In this document: positions 54,644-64,000 of the stretch, piece after piece
How the letters are laid out: each line of letters starts with the position of its first letter
Numbering within the stretch: position 1 is the first letter of the stretch
Assembly (NCBI GenBank): GCA_027422505.1
Contig: JAPQWV010001589.1
Location: 1-64,000 of the forward strand
From: Craterostigma plantagineum
Lineage: Eukaryota > Streptophyta > Magnoliopsida > Lamiales > Linderniaceae
Length of the DNA stretch: 64,000 nucleotides
Direction of reading: 5' to 3'
Position numbers and translations under genes: made by a program
The notes under the pieces: model-generated
What the model saw: the letters and a program-made list of their open reading frames with translations, nothing else
Databases searched by the model: none
Told to the model about the DNA's origin: nothing

Positions 54644-57600
54644 ATGGATCGCTACCCTCGATATAATCATATATACGACCACAACCTTTATCTAAAGGTT
54701 CAGAATACAAACTTCCAGCTCGATCTGAGCACCTTTCGGTGTCCAGACGAGATCGTTGTCTCTATCCTACGAGGCCACCCCATCTGGCACGCATTGACGG
54801 TCACCGCCTCTGTGCCAATGGTCTATCTCCAGCAATTCTGAGGATGTATACAAGGAGCTGTGGCAAATGGAACATTCTCCTTCATGACTAGAATCGGGAC
54901 GCGGCATATTCATATAGACAAGAACCAGTTCGGGATGATTCTGGACTTGCCATACAGCGAAAACTACGACCCGCTCCCATCGGACGCAGAAATGGTCCAT
55001 GACTTCATGCAGATGGGATATCAACCGCAGCTCACCAAGTTAGCTCAGGTCCAGAGCAGTGGTATCCCTCATCCTGGAAGACACTGTTCGGGATTGTGAA
55101 CAAGTGTCTATCACCCAAGCATGCTGGCTTCGACAAGGGCAACGGCAACATACTGCGGATCTTTCACGAACTCGCATTCTCCAGAAATTATGATTTCACG
55201 CAGCTGATCTGGAATGATCTTGCTGAACAGATTCGGCTGAAGGAGAACCAGAGATCGAAGAACGTGCCCTATGCTCGATGGTTCAATGTGATCATCAGGG
55301 TGTTCATGGAGTTACACTCACAGAATATTCCTCAGCTGCCTCCCGAGGAAACTATCAGCCTCCACGGCTCACGGACTTGGACCAACCGTCGATGCCGATT
55401 CCGCTCAATCTACTTCGGCTCGCCGACCCCGCGGGAGCTGAGTATCAGATTTTCTGTCGGGAACATAATCTAATTGAGCTAATGATCATAGGGCCCCCGG
55501 CAGATTTCCATGTTAGCCCTCCCCAACCGCCACAACACCAACCAAGCCCTGACGACACGATGATAGATGTTGTCGCTCATGAGCTTCAACAGGAGTCTCC
55601 ATTGGTCGAAGAGCAAATGCCCGACGTAGATGATACTCTAATAGACGTCGTGGCTACTGAGATGGCGCTCGAGGCTCCTGAACATGAATATCAAGTGGAA
55701 GTTCCCGTCCATGTTGGCGTGCTCGAAGAATCCATTGATGAGGTTCTTCTACCAATAGCACATCCCGAGGTTGATATGGGGCAAAGCTCACTTCCACGAG
55801 TGACGGATGAGGCACACGAGGACGCTGAACGTGACCCTACTCTTCATACGGCCACCCTGTCGGATACGGAGTCGGATGAGGAAATAAGCCTGATAAGGAC
55901 TCTCAGGAGACTTAGCATTCAGTTGGAGTCCCTCTTCCCGGCAGTCACTCGAGCCTGATAAGGACTCGCAGGCGCAACTCGAGCCTACCATAACACCCAT
56001 AGAGGCGAATCTTCTAGATTCTACTCGAAGATTGGGTGGAAGTCTCATACAGTCACAACCTCAAGTGATGAGCCAACCTGAGGAGTCGGTGTCTACTCAA
56101 GGGTTGATAACAGGCGACATCAGTCGTCCTGGTCCATCCAAGGAGGCGTCCGCACCTTTTGTGACGAACGAGCAATTTCAGGCCGCTCTCTCTGCGCTGT
56201 ACAAACCATGGAAGACAAAATCATGGAGAGAGTACTCCAAGCCATCGAGACATCCCGAAGAGATACCGGGAAAGCACCTATCTCTGAAGGCCCTTCGTCA
56301 CAAACCAATCCCACACCTCCACACCCACTGACCCTTTAGCCACTTCATCCATCCGCATCAACCGATACACCATACCCATAACATAGCTCCACGACATCCT
56401 ACTCGCCCGCCTAATCGGCCTTTCCATCTGGTCGCCTCAAGAAGTATCCCTTTATAGCCGATTGGTGGATCATCCTGAGCCACCTACTGACACTTGCGCG
56501 AGGCCAAAGCTCCCACTCACGGCGCAGACATGACTATCCTGACGATCAGGACCATCATGAGGGGGAGAAGAGGCCACGGACATCTACAAGTGACCAAGGA
56601 CAAGGCTCAGGCGCGACGCAAACAAGTGCTGGAGCAGGTGAAACCCAAACCCAAACCCAAACACAAACCACCCACACCACGCACCGCACCACCACTCTAA
56701 CCCATATCGACTCACCAACCTTTAACCTACGGACGCCTCCGCCCACACCGCCGATCTACTCTCAAGCCCATTGCTTCCGGAAGAAGAAGCAAGTGCAGCA
56801 ATGCTCGTGGCCCTAGCAGCTACCCAAGCTACTCCCTCAGTCGCTCCAGACCAACTGGGCCCCTCAGGACATGGCGTCAATCCACACGAGGTGCTAGATA
56901 AATACATCTTCGAAGGACAGTGGATGACCCATTCTATGCCCGAGGAGCATCAGAGACAACGGCTTCAGGACGTCCGACACTTCTTACAACAAGCATCCGT
57001 GGACCTCGTAATCATAGAAGACGATGAACTTCAGGAAGGTGAAGACTACCAAAGAGACATCCCAAGGCTACCAGAGTTGATCGCACAACGAGCGGTTTCC
57101 CCCACCAGACAGATGCCAGGAACCTTTTGGATCGACACGCCGTGGGAGAACATCCGAATAGAGATACCCTTCGTCGAAGAAGTCCGTGAGAATATCTGGA
57201 GGTCACCGGACAGAATCAAGAAGCCGAACGAGTTTGAGCTGAGAGGGATCTCTCACTGGGATCAGCAGAAGAGGATGACATACCTCTGATGCTGACTCAA
57301 CTAGGACCTGACGTAAGGCTGGGGATGACTAAAGGACAAGTCAAGAGTCATTATAAGAGTCTCTCCCCAATTTGCCAGCTTCTCAGCATCTACTGTGCCA
57401 CAGGAGGACTTCAACCCAATATATGTTATTGAGCGAGTGGACAGAACCCGAGAGGAACTAAGAGAGAGTGACCTTCCGTATCTCCCTGCCGACGAGGTAT
57501 ACAACCTCCATTAGCTGTACGTGGAGAAGTACAAAGGTCCTCAAGGCTTCGTCAAGAAAGAAGGCCTCGAAGGGCTCCACCGGTTCATAATACGCCAAGT

Positions 57601-58066
57601 CAAATACTTTGCAGTGCATGACCTTCAGATGGCTCTGCAGAGCAACATGAAGAAGGTCAACATGGCCGAACCACTCAACAAAGGACCTGAGATCGAAGGG
57701 CTTCCAAGCAATCATGTGCACATCAGCTCAGTCCTAGCCATCACCTACCACAATCCAATTGCCAAGAAGACTAGGATGATGCTGAAGACTGAGATACATA
57801 AGTTTTGCGATGGGACGTTCAAGGTCATCGGGAGGAATATCGAGCAAAGTTTGGAAGAAATCAATAGAGATACAATGCTGAGGATCCACAGGTTTGTGAG
57901 AGAACAGCCGCTCCTGATGGAGTTGTTAGACGACATCAAGGAGTGCCGGAAGCTGAGGGAAACTCTCAGAAACTTCGAGTATGCGATGGGCTTGCACAGA
58001 TCGTATTACGCCCGACGAGGACAAACAGCGCGTAGACGCAATCAAGCACAAAGGGGGAGATTGTAG
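54644..58066 (+). pseudogene. Third (3') ORF of SIRE-type element P1, broken; function unknown
   Basis: About 1.1 kb of codons in an envelope-like position after pol. It starts at 54644 (MDRYPRYNHIYDHNLYLKVQ). A single TGA at 54839-54841 interrupts the frame after SVPMVYLQQF, which then continues to 55099. Shifts near 55075, 55300 and 55950 lead through NKCLSPKHAGFDKGNGNILRI and a Pro/Asp/Glu-rich middle region to 56771-57289 and 57521-58066. The last frame (YKGPQGFVKKEGLEGLHRF, NIEQSLEEINRDTML) is open to its end. I saw no signal peptide or clear membrane segment. The N-terminal part recalls gag-like 'YLQQFW' proteins encoded after pol in some plant copia elements (from memory, uncertain). 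The codons cross the polypurine tract and the stop lies in the LTR. Confidence 0.75.
58050..58061 (+). promoter_or_regulatory. Polypurine tract of P1
   Basis: AAAGGGGGAGAT immediately before the LTR at 58062; it also encodes the last residues of the third ORF. Confidence 0.9.
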
Positions 58067-58413
58067 AGTATGTGTTTTAATTGTGCTTGATTTTATCAGT
58101 TGTCCTTGTAATTAGGTGCGTTTTGTATAGTAGTCCTTAGATTAGGACTAGTTTGATATTTATACCAAGTTTTGTTTTGTATAAATACATGTAAACCGAT
58201 TGTGCTGAATAGAGAAAGTTTTGGAAATTGATCCGAAAGGCTTGCAATTCAATTTCTAGGAAGAGAAACAACAGTAACTTTTTCACTCTAATCGAATTCT
58301 CTCTCATGTTCTTCATTTGAGTTTTTCGATCGAATCTTAATGTCAATTATAATCGTCGAATTACTTAGAATTCTTGCCTAGGATCATAGAGTTGTTAATT
58401 GTAGGACCTAACA
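58062..58413 (+). repeat. 3' LTR of P1
   Basis: 352 bp, TGTAGAGTATG to GACCTAACA. Homologous to the M1 LTR (32977-33359). Contains TATAAATA near 58179 as a likely TATA box, followed by a leader-like region. Confidence 0.85.
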
Positions 58414-59508
58414 CTATATCTGAACCTAAAACTAAATCTGATAATCTGAGAGGACTCACTTAAATGTGGGTACCTAAAGCTCTCTAATTCGGTTTTGCAA
58501 ATCCATCATGTGTGGTACCTCGATTTCGGTTGCTCCACACAATGACGGAAATCAGGAGCTGCTGAGCAACTACCTAGACCGTCTAAATGGAAAAGTCAGA
58601 TTCCGCAACAATGATTCATCTCCGATTCTTGGCTTCGGAGATGTTATTCTGAACAATCTAACAATTAAGGATGTCTCATACGTCGAAGGCCTCCGCCATA
58701 ACTTGTTCGGCATACGTCAGTTCTGCGACAAAGGATTCCATGTAGTTTTCCATGCTGATCGGTGCAAATAGTGGACAGTTAGGACTTCGGAAATCAAACC
58801 TTTACACTATAAACCTGACGTCTGTGCAGACCTCGACAGCTGTTTGCCTGATCTCCCAGATTACAATTCAGAGGAACAACTTATGGCATCCACGAATGTC
58901 TCATCTTAACATCAAAGCTCTTTAACGCTTCTCAATTAAGATGTTGGTCCACGGTCTACCAACCATAACACTACAAAAAGAGCATCAATGTTCGGCATAC
59001 CAACTAGGAAAAATAAAGCGAGCATCTCATGATCTTATACTAGTTGCCTTTACTTCACGTCCACTGGAACTAATACACACGGACCTCTGTGGACCGATGA
59101 AGATACAGAGCATCAACGGACGCAAGTACGTACTAGTTATTGTCGACGACTTTTATCGCTACACATGGACGAAGTTCCTCCGAACTAAAGATGAGACAGG
59201 GGATTTGATCGTCAACTTCGTGAACTCTACTCAGAATTTACTGCAGCAGACTATTCAGACCATGCGAACAGACAATGGGAACTGAGTTCAAGAACAAGTA
59301 TCTCAGTGAATTCTATCATAAACTTGGGATTAGTCAGTAATTCTCAGCCGCAAAGGCACCTCAACAGAACGGGATCTTCGAAAGGAAGAATCGAACTCTA
59401 GTAGAAGTCGAGCGTACGATATTGGTCAACTCAGGCCTCCCACACTTCCTTTGGGCTGAAGCAGTAAATACCGCTTGTTTCACTTAGAATAGGACGGTAG
59501 TTCACAAG
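58414..59508 (+). pseudogene. SIRE-type protease and integrase fragment, copy P2, cut by element C
   Basis: Begins abruptly at the P1 LTR end with sequence equal to P1 47217 onward (TATATCTGAACCTAAAA). The protease active site reads DFGCS in place of DSGCS. It continues with LTIKDVSYVEGLRHNLFGI. The integrase frame 58941-59285 has CSAYQLGKIKRASHD (Cys to Tyr in the zinc-binding pair), LIHTDLCGPM with the first catalytic Asp, and FYRYTWTKFLRTKDETGD; a one-base change disrupts RTDNG. The copy ends at 59508 inside the motif that in P1 continues after 48275, where element C has inserted. Confidence 0.85.
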
Positions 59509-60909
59509 TGTCAGGACCCGTCGTCCGACCTCGTAATTCGTTCTAATCTTAGGTGCCTAATGCTTCGTTTTCGCGCAAAAGCGTAAAAATGCGAATAAAA
59601 TTTTTCTTTTTAAACATGTGAGAAAATCATATATATACAAGTCAAAAGAATGTCCACATGTCCTCCTACAATTCATCGTAGTCGTATCTACACCGAAGAC
59701 AAGTGTGTGTGTGTGTGTGTAGCAAAAGCTTCCTATGTGCCCGGCCTTCACAGGTCGTCATCCATACACACACTCCCACCTCAAAAGCAGCCGGATAGCT
59801 TCAAAAGATCAGCCTCGCATAAGAGTCGGATCACGTACCGTGATCGTCAGTACCTACAACACATAACGTAAGGATGAGCCACCGAGGCTCAGTAAGCAGA
59901 AATTATGCATGTATGCACGTGTCCTAACGAACGGCAATCCACGCCGTTGTTTTCTAATGTTCATACACTTTTCCTTATACTCGTACTCTTTTTCTCATAC
60001 TCTTACTTCATACGGGCCCTCGGCTTTGAATCCCACTATACGCCATCTTATAGAGATCTCAAGTGTGGAGGTTCACACCCTAGGAGGTCACTCTCAGGAG
60101 CCTTCCCTTATCCAGTGTAATCTCCACGCGGGCGCTTCTCACTGGTAGCCAGCCCCGAGGCCACTAACCACGGAGGTCACCCGAAGGAATCTTCCCACCG
60201 GGTGGTGCTTTACACGCTAGAAGGTCACCCGAAGGAATCTTTCCTTACTCAGCGTGTGCCCCGGGTCGCATTCTCCAGGTTGCATCTCCCGCGTATGGGG
60301 TATTTTCCCCAGCCTCTTATACAAGCCTTATCGCTTCATTTGCCTTACTGGCTGCATAGGGGAAGCCGTGACTCCTCATTCAAGTCGACACAGACGCCAA
60401 TATCGGCGAGTATACATCGCACACAGGCGATCTTACGCACGCTCATACCTCGCGTCTTACACATTACATATGCGTGCAAATGTTCATGCCATGCTCATGT
60501 ACGTATTCTAATCATGCCATCATGCACCTAATTTAATCGTATCATACGTACACATTTCATACAAAATTCACGAGCACGTAATTCACATAATTGGACGCAG
60601 GCAGGTTATGTGTCGTAGTTGAATTTCTACTTACCTGGCGTCCGTAGGCTAGCAGTCACCTGACCCGTAAGTGTTCCTAAGTCTCGACCTTAGGCATGAA
60701 ATATTGGTATCAGTGCACTATTTTATTTAATGGCTTAAGTATGCCAATTTCTAAATTAGGAGCATTCTCACGTGTTTCGTGTGGTTCCAAAATTGCGAAG
60801 TGTTTCTCGCGAAGTCTAAGTCATTGCCCTATCCGCAAAGGTATCTTAGATCTTAGTGAAGTCTATTATTATTTATTTAAGATCCTTAGGTACATGGGAT
60901 CGCTAATTT

Positions 60910-61990
60910 GCATAAGGTTCGACATTTATATAATACATATGGATATCGATATTCATTACATGGTTAGGTTTCGACATTTTAGGATAACTCTCGACATTGC
61001 ATCTAAGATCTCGACATGGATTGAAAGTAGATCTCGAGTTGTAGGTTAAGTTAAATCTCGGGTATAAATAAACACAAAATCATGCCATGTACTTCGACAT
61101 TTAAACAAAAATGTCGACATGAATTTTAGTATGACTCTCGACATTTCTTATAGTTAAATGTCGATACAGTGAATAATCTTCGAGCTTCACCTCGACATTA
61201 TCACAAGGATTTAGACATTTTTATATTGTATGTAATGATTTCGACATTTTCCCTAGCTTCGACATTTTACCTTGCATCTCGACATCTTACTCGACATTAT
61301 ATCTATCCTTTCGACATTTACCTTGATCTATCAACATTGTATCTCGACATTTTGAACTGAAAATGTCGACAGGACTCAACGTGAGTCTCGACATTTTTGT
61401 CGAGATAAATCTCGACATAGTTATTGAGGTAGATGTCGATATGTAAGCTCGACATTCTATCCCAACGTTTCGATATTATCTTTAACATCTCGACATTTCA
61501 TAAATCTCGATATTAAATAGAGCTCGACATTTAGTAAATCTCGGCATGGGTGAAAAATCTCGATATATTACTCGACATTGTATTTCGACATTTGGAGCAG
61601 AAAATGTCGATATGAATTTGAACATAAATCTCGATACATATATATTAAGTCGACATCTTATCTATCACTCGACATTGTATTTCGACATTTGGAGCAGAAA
61701 ATGTTGATATGAATTTGAACATAAATCTCGATACATATATATTAAGTCGACATCTTATCTATCACTCGACATTTACTTGGATGTCCCGACATTATACTTC
61801 GACATTTGTAATTGAAAATGTCGACATGGGGTTCAACCTAACCTCGACATTTATCATCTGTTTTGTTCCTCCACGCCCTTCATCACTCGAACTAGGTTCC
61901 TTAGCTTGTTCTTCCTAAAATTATAAGTTCTAAATCACATACTAAACTACCCAACTCCATATTTGCCCAAACGGACATCCTTAGTACGCA
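60910..61990. repeat. CTCGACATT motif array in LTR C
   Basis: About thirty CGACAT occurrences counted by eye in 1.1 kb, mostly as TCTCGACATTT or its reverse complement AAATGTCGACAT, at irregular spacing. Lies in the U3 part of the LTR, at the same place as the arrays of LTR A and LTR B. Confidence 0.85.
61571..61764. repeat. 97-bp tandem duplication inside the CTCGACATT array
   Basis: Copies start at 61571 and 61668 (CTCGACATTGTATTTCGACA and onward). I see one difference between them (GTCGAT versus GTTGAT), so this is a recent duplication. Confidence 0.92.
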
Positions 61991-62572
61991 CATAAGCTCG
62001 ACATTTAGGGTCTCTCGTGGTCACCTTAACTTAGTTGAAAGTTTAACTAAATAATCTTGGTAAAAGAGATCAAATTAGTTTAGGGGATTAGCTTTGCTTA
62101 CCCAAATTTCGAGTTTTCCAAGTTAGCTTGGGAGTGCTCCTTCTCCTTTCTTCCTTGCTTTCTTTCGTTAATGGCTTATGTGAGAATGAAATTTTTAAAT
62201 TATTATTTGGATATTTCTTAGCTATGATGACCAATACATAGGTTAGGTGTGGTCCTTCCTTAAACCAAGGAATATTGTCTCTTCTTTGACATTTGGGCCT
62301 ATTATTAAATTCTAGCCCAATACTAATTTGATTCCAAGCCCAACTATCATTGGTCACTTCCCTTCGCGTTTTTCGAAAATTATCCTTCCTAATTTACGAC
62401 CATGTTAAACACGAAATCCTTGGCACGCCATTGCACGAAATTCTCGTAACATTCGCGAGCGTAAAAATTCCTATGTCACATGAACATTCAACTTATACGC
62501 ATTTGATACGAAATCACGTTAATCATACACGAAAAATTGGCCGACCTAATTTGCGGGGACCGGGGTCCTACA

Positions 62573-62597
62573 TCCTCCCCCCTTAAGGAGGATTTCG
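62573..62597 (-). promoter_or_regulatory. Polypurine tract, element C
   Basis: The minus strand reads CCTTAAGGGGGGAGGA next to the LTR, with GGGGGCGAAATCC just upstream, like element B. Confidence 0.88.
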
Positions 62598-62606
62598 CCC
62601 CCGAAA

Positions 62607-63137
62607 TCAGCCCGTATGAAACAACTCGGGATAACGAATTCTCATTTCGTCCTCCCGTTCCCATGTGGCTTCTTCCGTAGATTGGTTCTGCCACAGTACC
62701 TTAACTAAGGAAATATCCTTATTCCTAAGTTTCTTAGTCTCGTACATCAATATCTCCACCGGAGTCTCCTCGTAACTCAGATCCGGCTTCAATTGTTGAT
62801 GTAGGGATTCACTTCCTAGCACGTGGTTCGGGTCAGCTAAGTACTTTCGTAGGGTTGAGACGTGGAACACGTCATGCACTTGCGACAGCGATGCTGGCAG
62901 TTCTAATTGGTATGCCACCTCGCCAACCCTTCTCAGTATCCTAAATGGTCCTATGTACCTAGGGCTTAGCTTTCCTTTCTTTCCAAATCTTTTCACGCCC
63001 TTCATTGGCGATATTTTCACGAACACCATGTCGCCTTCGTCAAATTCCAGTGGTCGACGTCTTCGATCCGCGTAGCTTTTCTGTCGACTCTGCAAAGTTC
63101 GCATTCTTTCTCGTATGGTAGTAATAGCTTCCGTCAT
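62607..63137 (-). pseudogene. gypsy integrase C-terminus and chromodomain, element C
   Basis: A 176-codon frame. It starts with the integrase C-terminal region ([47 protein letters not shown]), then [15 protein letters not shown], and ends with a chromodomain-like stretch ([20 protein letters not shown], then [15 protein letters not shown]) over the last 50 or so residues. In chromoviruses this domain is thought to direct integration towards particular chromatin. It is joined to the integrase core by a one-base frameshift at 63134-63137 (core ends DIVEK-stop; this frame carries [12 protein letters not shown]). Confidence 0.92.
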
Positions 63138-64000
63138 TTCTCGACGATGTCGGGACCTAACAGTGCCCGTTCACCAACCTCGTCCCAATGTACTGGGGAT
63201 CTGCACCTACGCCCGTATAGCGCTTCGTACGGCGCCATCCCAATGGTGACGTGGTAGCTATTATTATATGAGAACTCGATCAGTGGGAGGTACCTACTCC
63301 AATTTCCTTTGAAATCGAGTACGCATGCTCGCAGCATGTCCTCCAACGTTTGTATCGTCCGCTTGGATTGACCGTCTGTCTGCGGATGGTAGGCGGTACT
63401 AAAGGACAACTTGGTTCCCATTGCTTTTTGCAAGCTCGCCCAGAATTTCGATAGAAAGCTGGAGTCGCGATCCGAGACTATCGAGGATGGAACGCCGTGC
63501 AGTCGCACTATCTCCTGGATATAAAGCTCTGCGTATCGTTCCATGGAGTACGTCGTGCTGATTGGTAGGAAATGGGCAGACTTTGTTAGTCTGTCGACGA
63601 TAACCCAAATTGCGTCGTGCCCTTTCGTATTCCTTGGCAGTCCTACTACGAAGTCCATGGTAATGTTATCCCATTTCCATTCCGGAATGGGTAACGGTTG
63701 CAGGGTTCCTGCCGGCCTTTGATGCTCGGCCTTTATTTGCTGGCATGTCAGGCATTGGCTCACGAATGTTGCTATGTCCTTCTTCATGCCTGGCCACCAG
63801 TAGTTTTCCTTTAAGCCTCTATACATCTTCGTTGATCCCGGATGTACTGAGTAAGCAGTGGCATGTGCTTCCACCATTATCGTTCTTCGTAGTTCGGCAC
63901 CTTCTGGCACGTATAGTCGATTCTTGAAGTACAGCCTTCCATCTTCCCGTATTATGAAATCTCCTGTTGGTTGTTCCGGTTGTGCTTCCTTGATTTTCGT
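63134..64000 (-). pseudogene. gypsy integrase core, element C, catalytic Glu replaced by Lys
   Basis: The frame is open from the window edge (FIIREDGRLYFKNRLYVPEG) to 63134. It has the HHCC zinc-binding region (HATAYSVHPGSTKMY, CLTCQQIK), the first catalytic Asp in ITMDFVVGLP, the second in VSDRDSSF and the DDE third motif as HPQTDGQSKRTIQ. The usual residue there is Glu (QSER), so codon 63362-63364 (AAG on the minus strand) has lost the catalytic acid. [17 protein letters not shown] follows. Family call is certain; the upstream polyprotein lies outside the window, and the loss plus the 3' frameshift mean it cannot integrate on its own. Confidence 0.93.

Larger units (their letters stand above)
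43496..58413 (+). mobile_element. SIRE-lineage copia copy P1 with third ORF and 3' LTR, plus strand
   Basis: The most complete copy of the family: leader (43496-44430), gag (44431-47280), protease/integrase (47290-48400), RT/RNase H (48874-50600), AT-rich spacer (50750-54640), 3' ORF (54644-58066), polypurine tract (58050-58061) and LTR (58062-58413). The 5' LTR and primer site are missing at the head-to-head junction with M2. Pol motifs ([38 protein letters not shown]), a long coiled-coil gag, an ORF after pol and repeated purine tracts all fit sireviruses. Every ORF is broken. Confidence 0.88.
59509..62572 (-). repeat. 3' LTR of element C
   Basis: 3064 bp. The ends are near-inverted: TGTCAGGACCC at the left and, on the minus strand, TGTAGGACCCC at the right. 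It contains a GT microsatellite (about 59703-59720), short ...GAGGTCACCCGAAGGAATCTT repeats (60060-60250) and a large CTCGACATT array (60910-61990). Confidence 0.88.
59509..64000 (-). mobile_element. Ty3/gypsy element C (Tekay-like chromovirus), 3' portion, minus strand
   Basis: 3' LTR (59509-62572), polypurine tract (62573-62597), chromodomain and integrase C-terminus (62607-63137) and integrase core (63134 to window edge), reading leftwards from beyond the right edge. It is inserted into SIRE copy P2: the P2 integrase is cut exactly at 59508/59509. Integrase plus chromodomain order and sequence mark it as a chromovirus. Confidence 0.92.

Noticed and set aside
54644..58066. A true envelope gene
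   Set aside because: The position is envelope-like but no signal peptide, membrane anchor or cleavage pattern was seen, so it is called only a third ORF.
59909..60531. Overlapping plus-strand frames in LTR C
   Set aside because: Short chance frames within LTR repeats; no similarity and no conservation in LTR A or B.

Overview
The window looks like a transposable-element nest from an angiosperm nuclear genome, probably a eudicot. The reasons are Ty1/copia and Ty3/gypsy families with plant-type tRNA-iMet primer sites, a plant L1-type LINE with DUF4283-like and zf-RVT-like regions, a Cassandra TRIM carrying 5S rDNA, a tRNA-derived SINE and a hAT-type non-autonomous DNA element. No host protein-coding gene, CRISPR array or intact RNA gene could be supported. 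Almost every coding region is retroelement-derived and broken. The species cannot be named from this sequence.

Layout. (1) 1-10612: the 5' part of a minus-strand Tekay-like gypsy element (protease, gag, primer site, then its 5' LTR). The LTR is swollen to 9 kb by nested insertions: a plus-strand solo LTR of an unrelated family (here called X, about 2465-6251), which itself holds a hAT-type element (2953-4083) and a Cassandra TRIM (4869-5868); a small SINE-like insert (about 7122-7250); and a 5'-deleted Tork-type copia (7733-about 9960). (2) 10613-11164: a second piece of LTR X, the site into which the first gypsy element inserted. (3) 11165-17686: an almost complete minus-strand LINE with an open 1203-codon ORF2. 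(4) 17693-18850: remnant of a 'putative plant transposon protein' ORF. It is cut by (5) 18851-26085, an internally deleted minus-strand gypsy element with two roughly 3 kb LTRs and only gag between them. (6) 26086-27368: tail of another retroelement and a piece of a SIRE-type 3' ORF. (7) 27369-29722: a 5'-truncated LINE. (8) 29723-59508: at least five overlapping or rearranged pieces of one SIRE-lineage copia family in both orientations, called M1, P0, M2, P1 and P2 from left to right (M minus, P plus). The most complete is P1 (43496-58413): leader, gag, pol, a 4 kb AT-rich spacer, a roughly 3.4 kb third ORF, a polypurine tract and a 352-bp LTR. (9) 59509-64000: the 3' LTR, polypurine tract, chromodomain and integrase of a third minus-strand Tekay-like gypsy element that runs off the right edge and interrupts P2.

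The elements act only in their own mobilisation. Gag forms particles, protease matures the polyproteins, RT/RNase H copies the RNA, and integrase inserts it, with the chromodomain probably biasing target choice. Cassandra, the SINEs, the hAT-type element and the deleted gypsy depend on enzymes supplied by others. Several catalytic residues are visibly lost (integrase E to K, integrase D to N, protease DSG to DPG or DFG). The most notable observations are family-specific short-motif arrays at the same place in three related gypsy LTRs, CGATCG-rich tracts ahead of two SIRE ORFs, and a SIRE third ORF whose stop codon lies inside the LTR.
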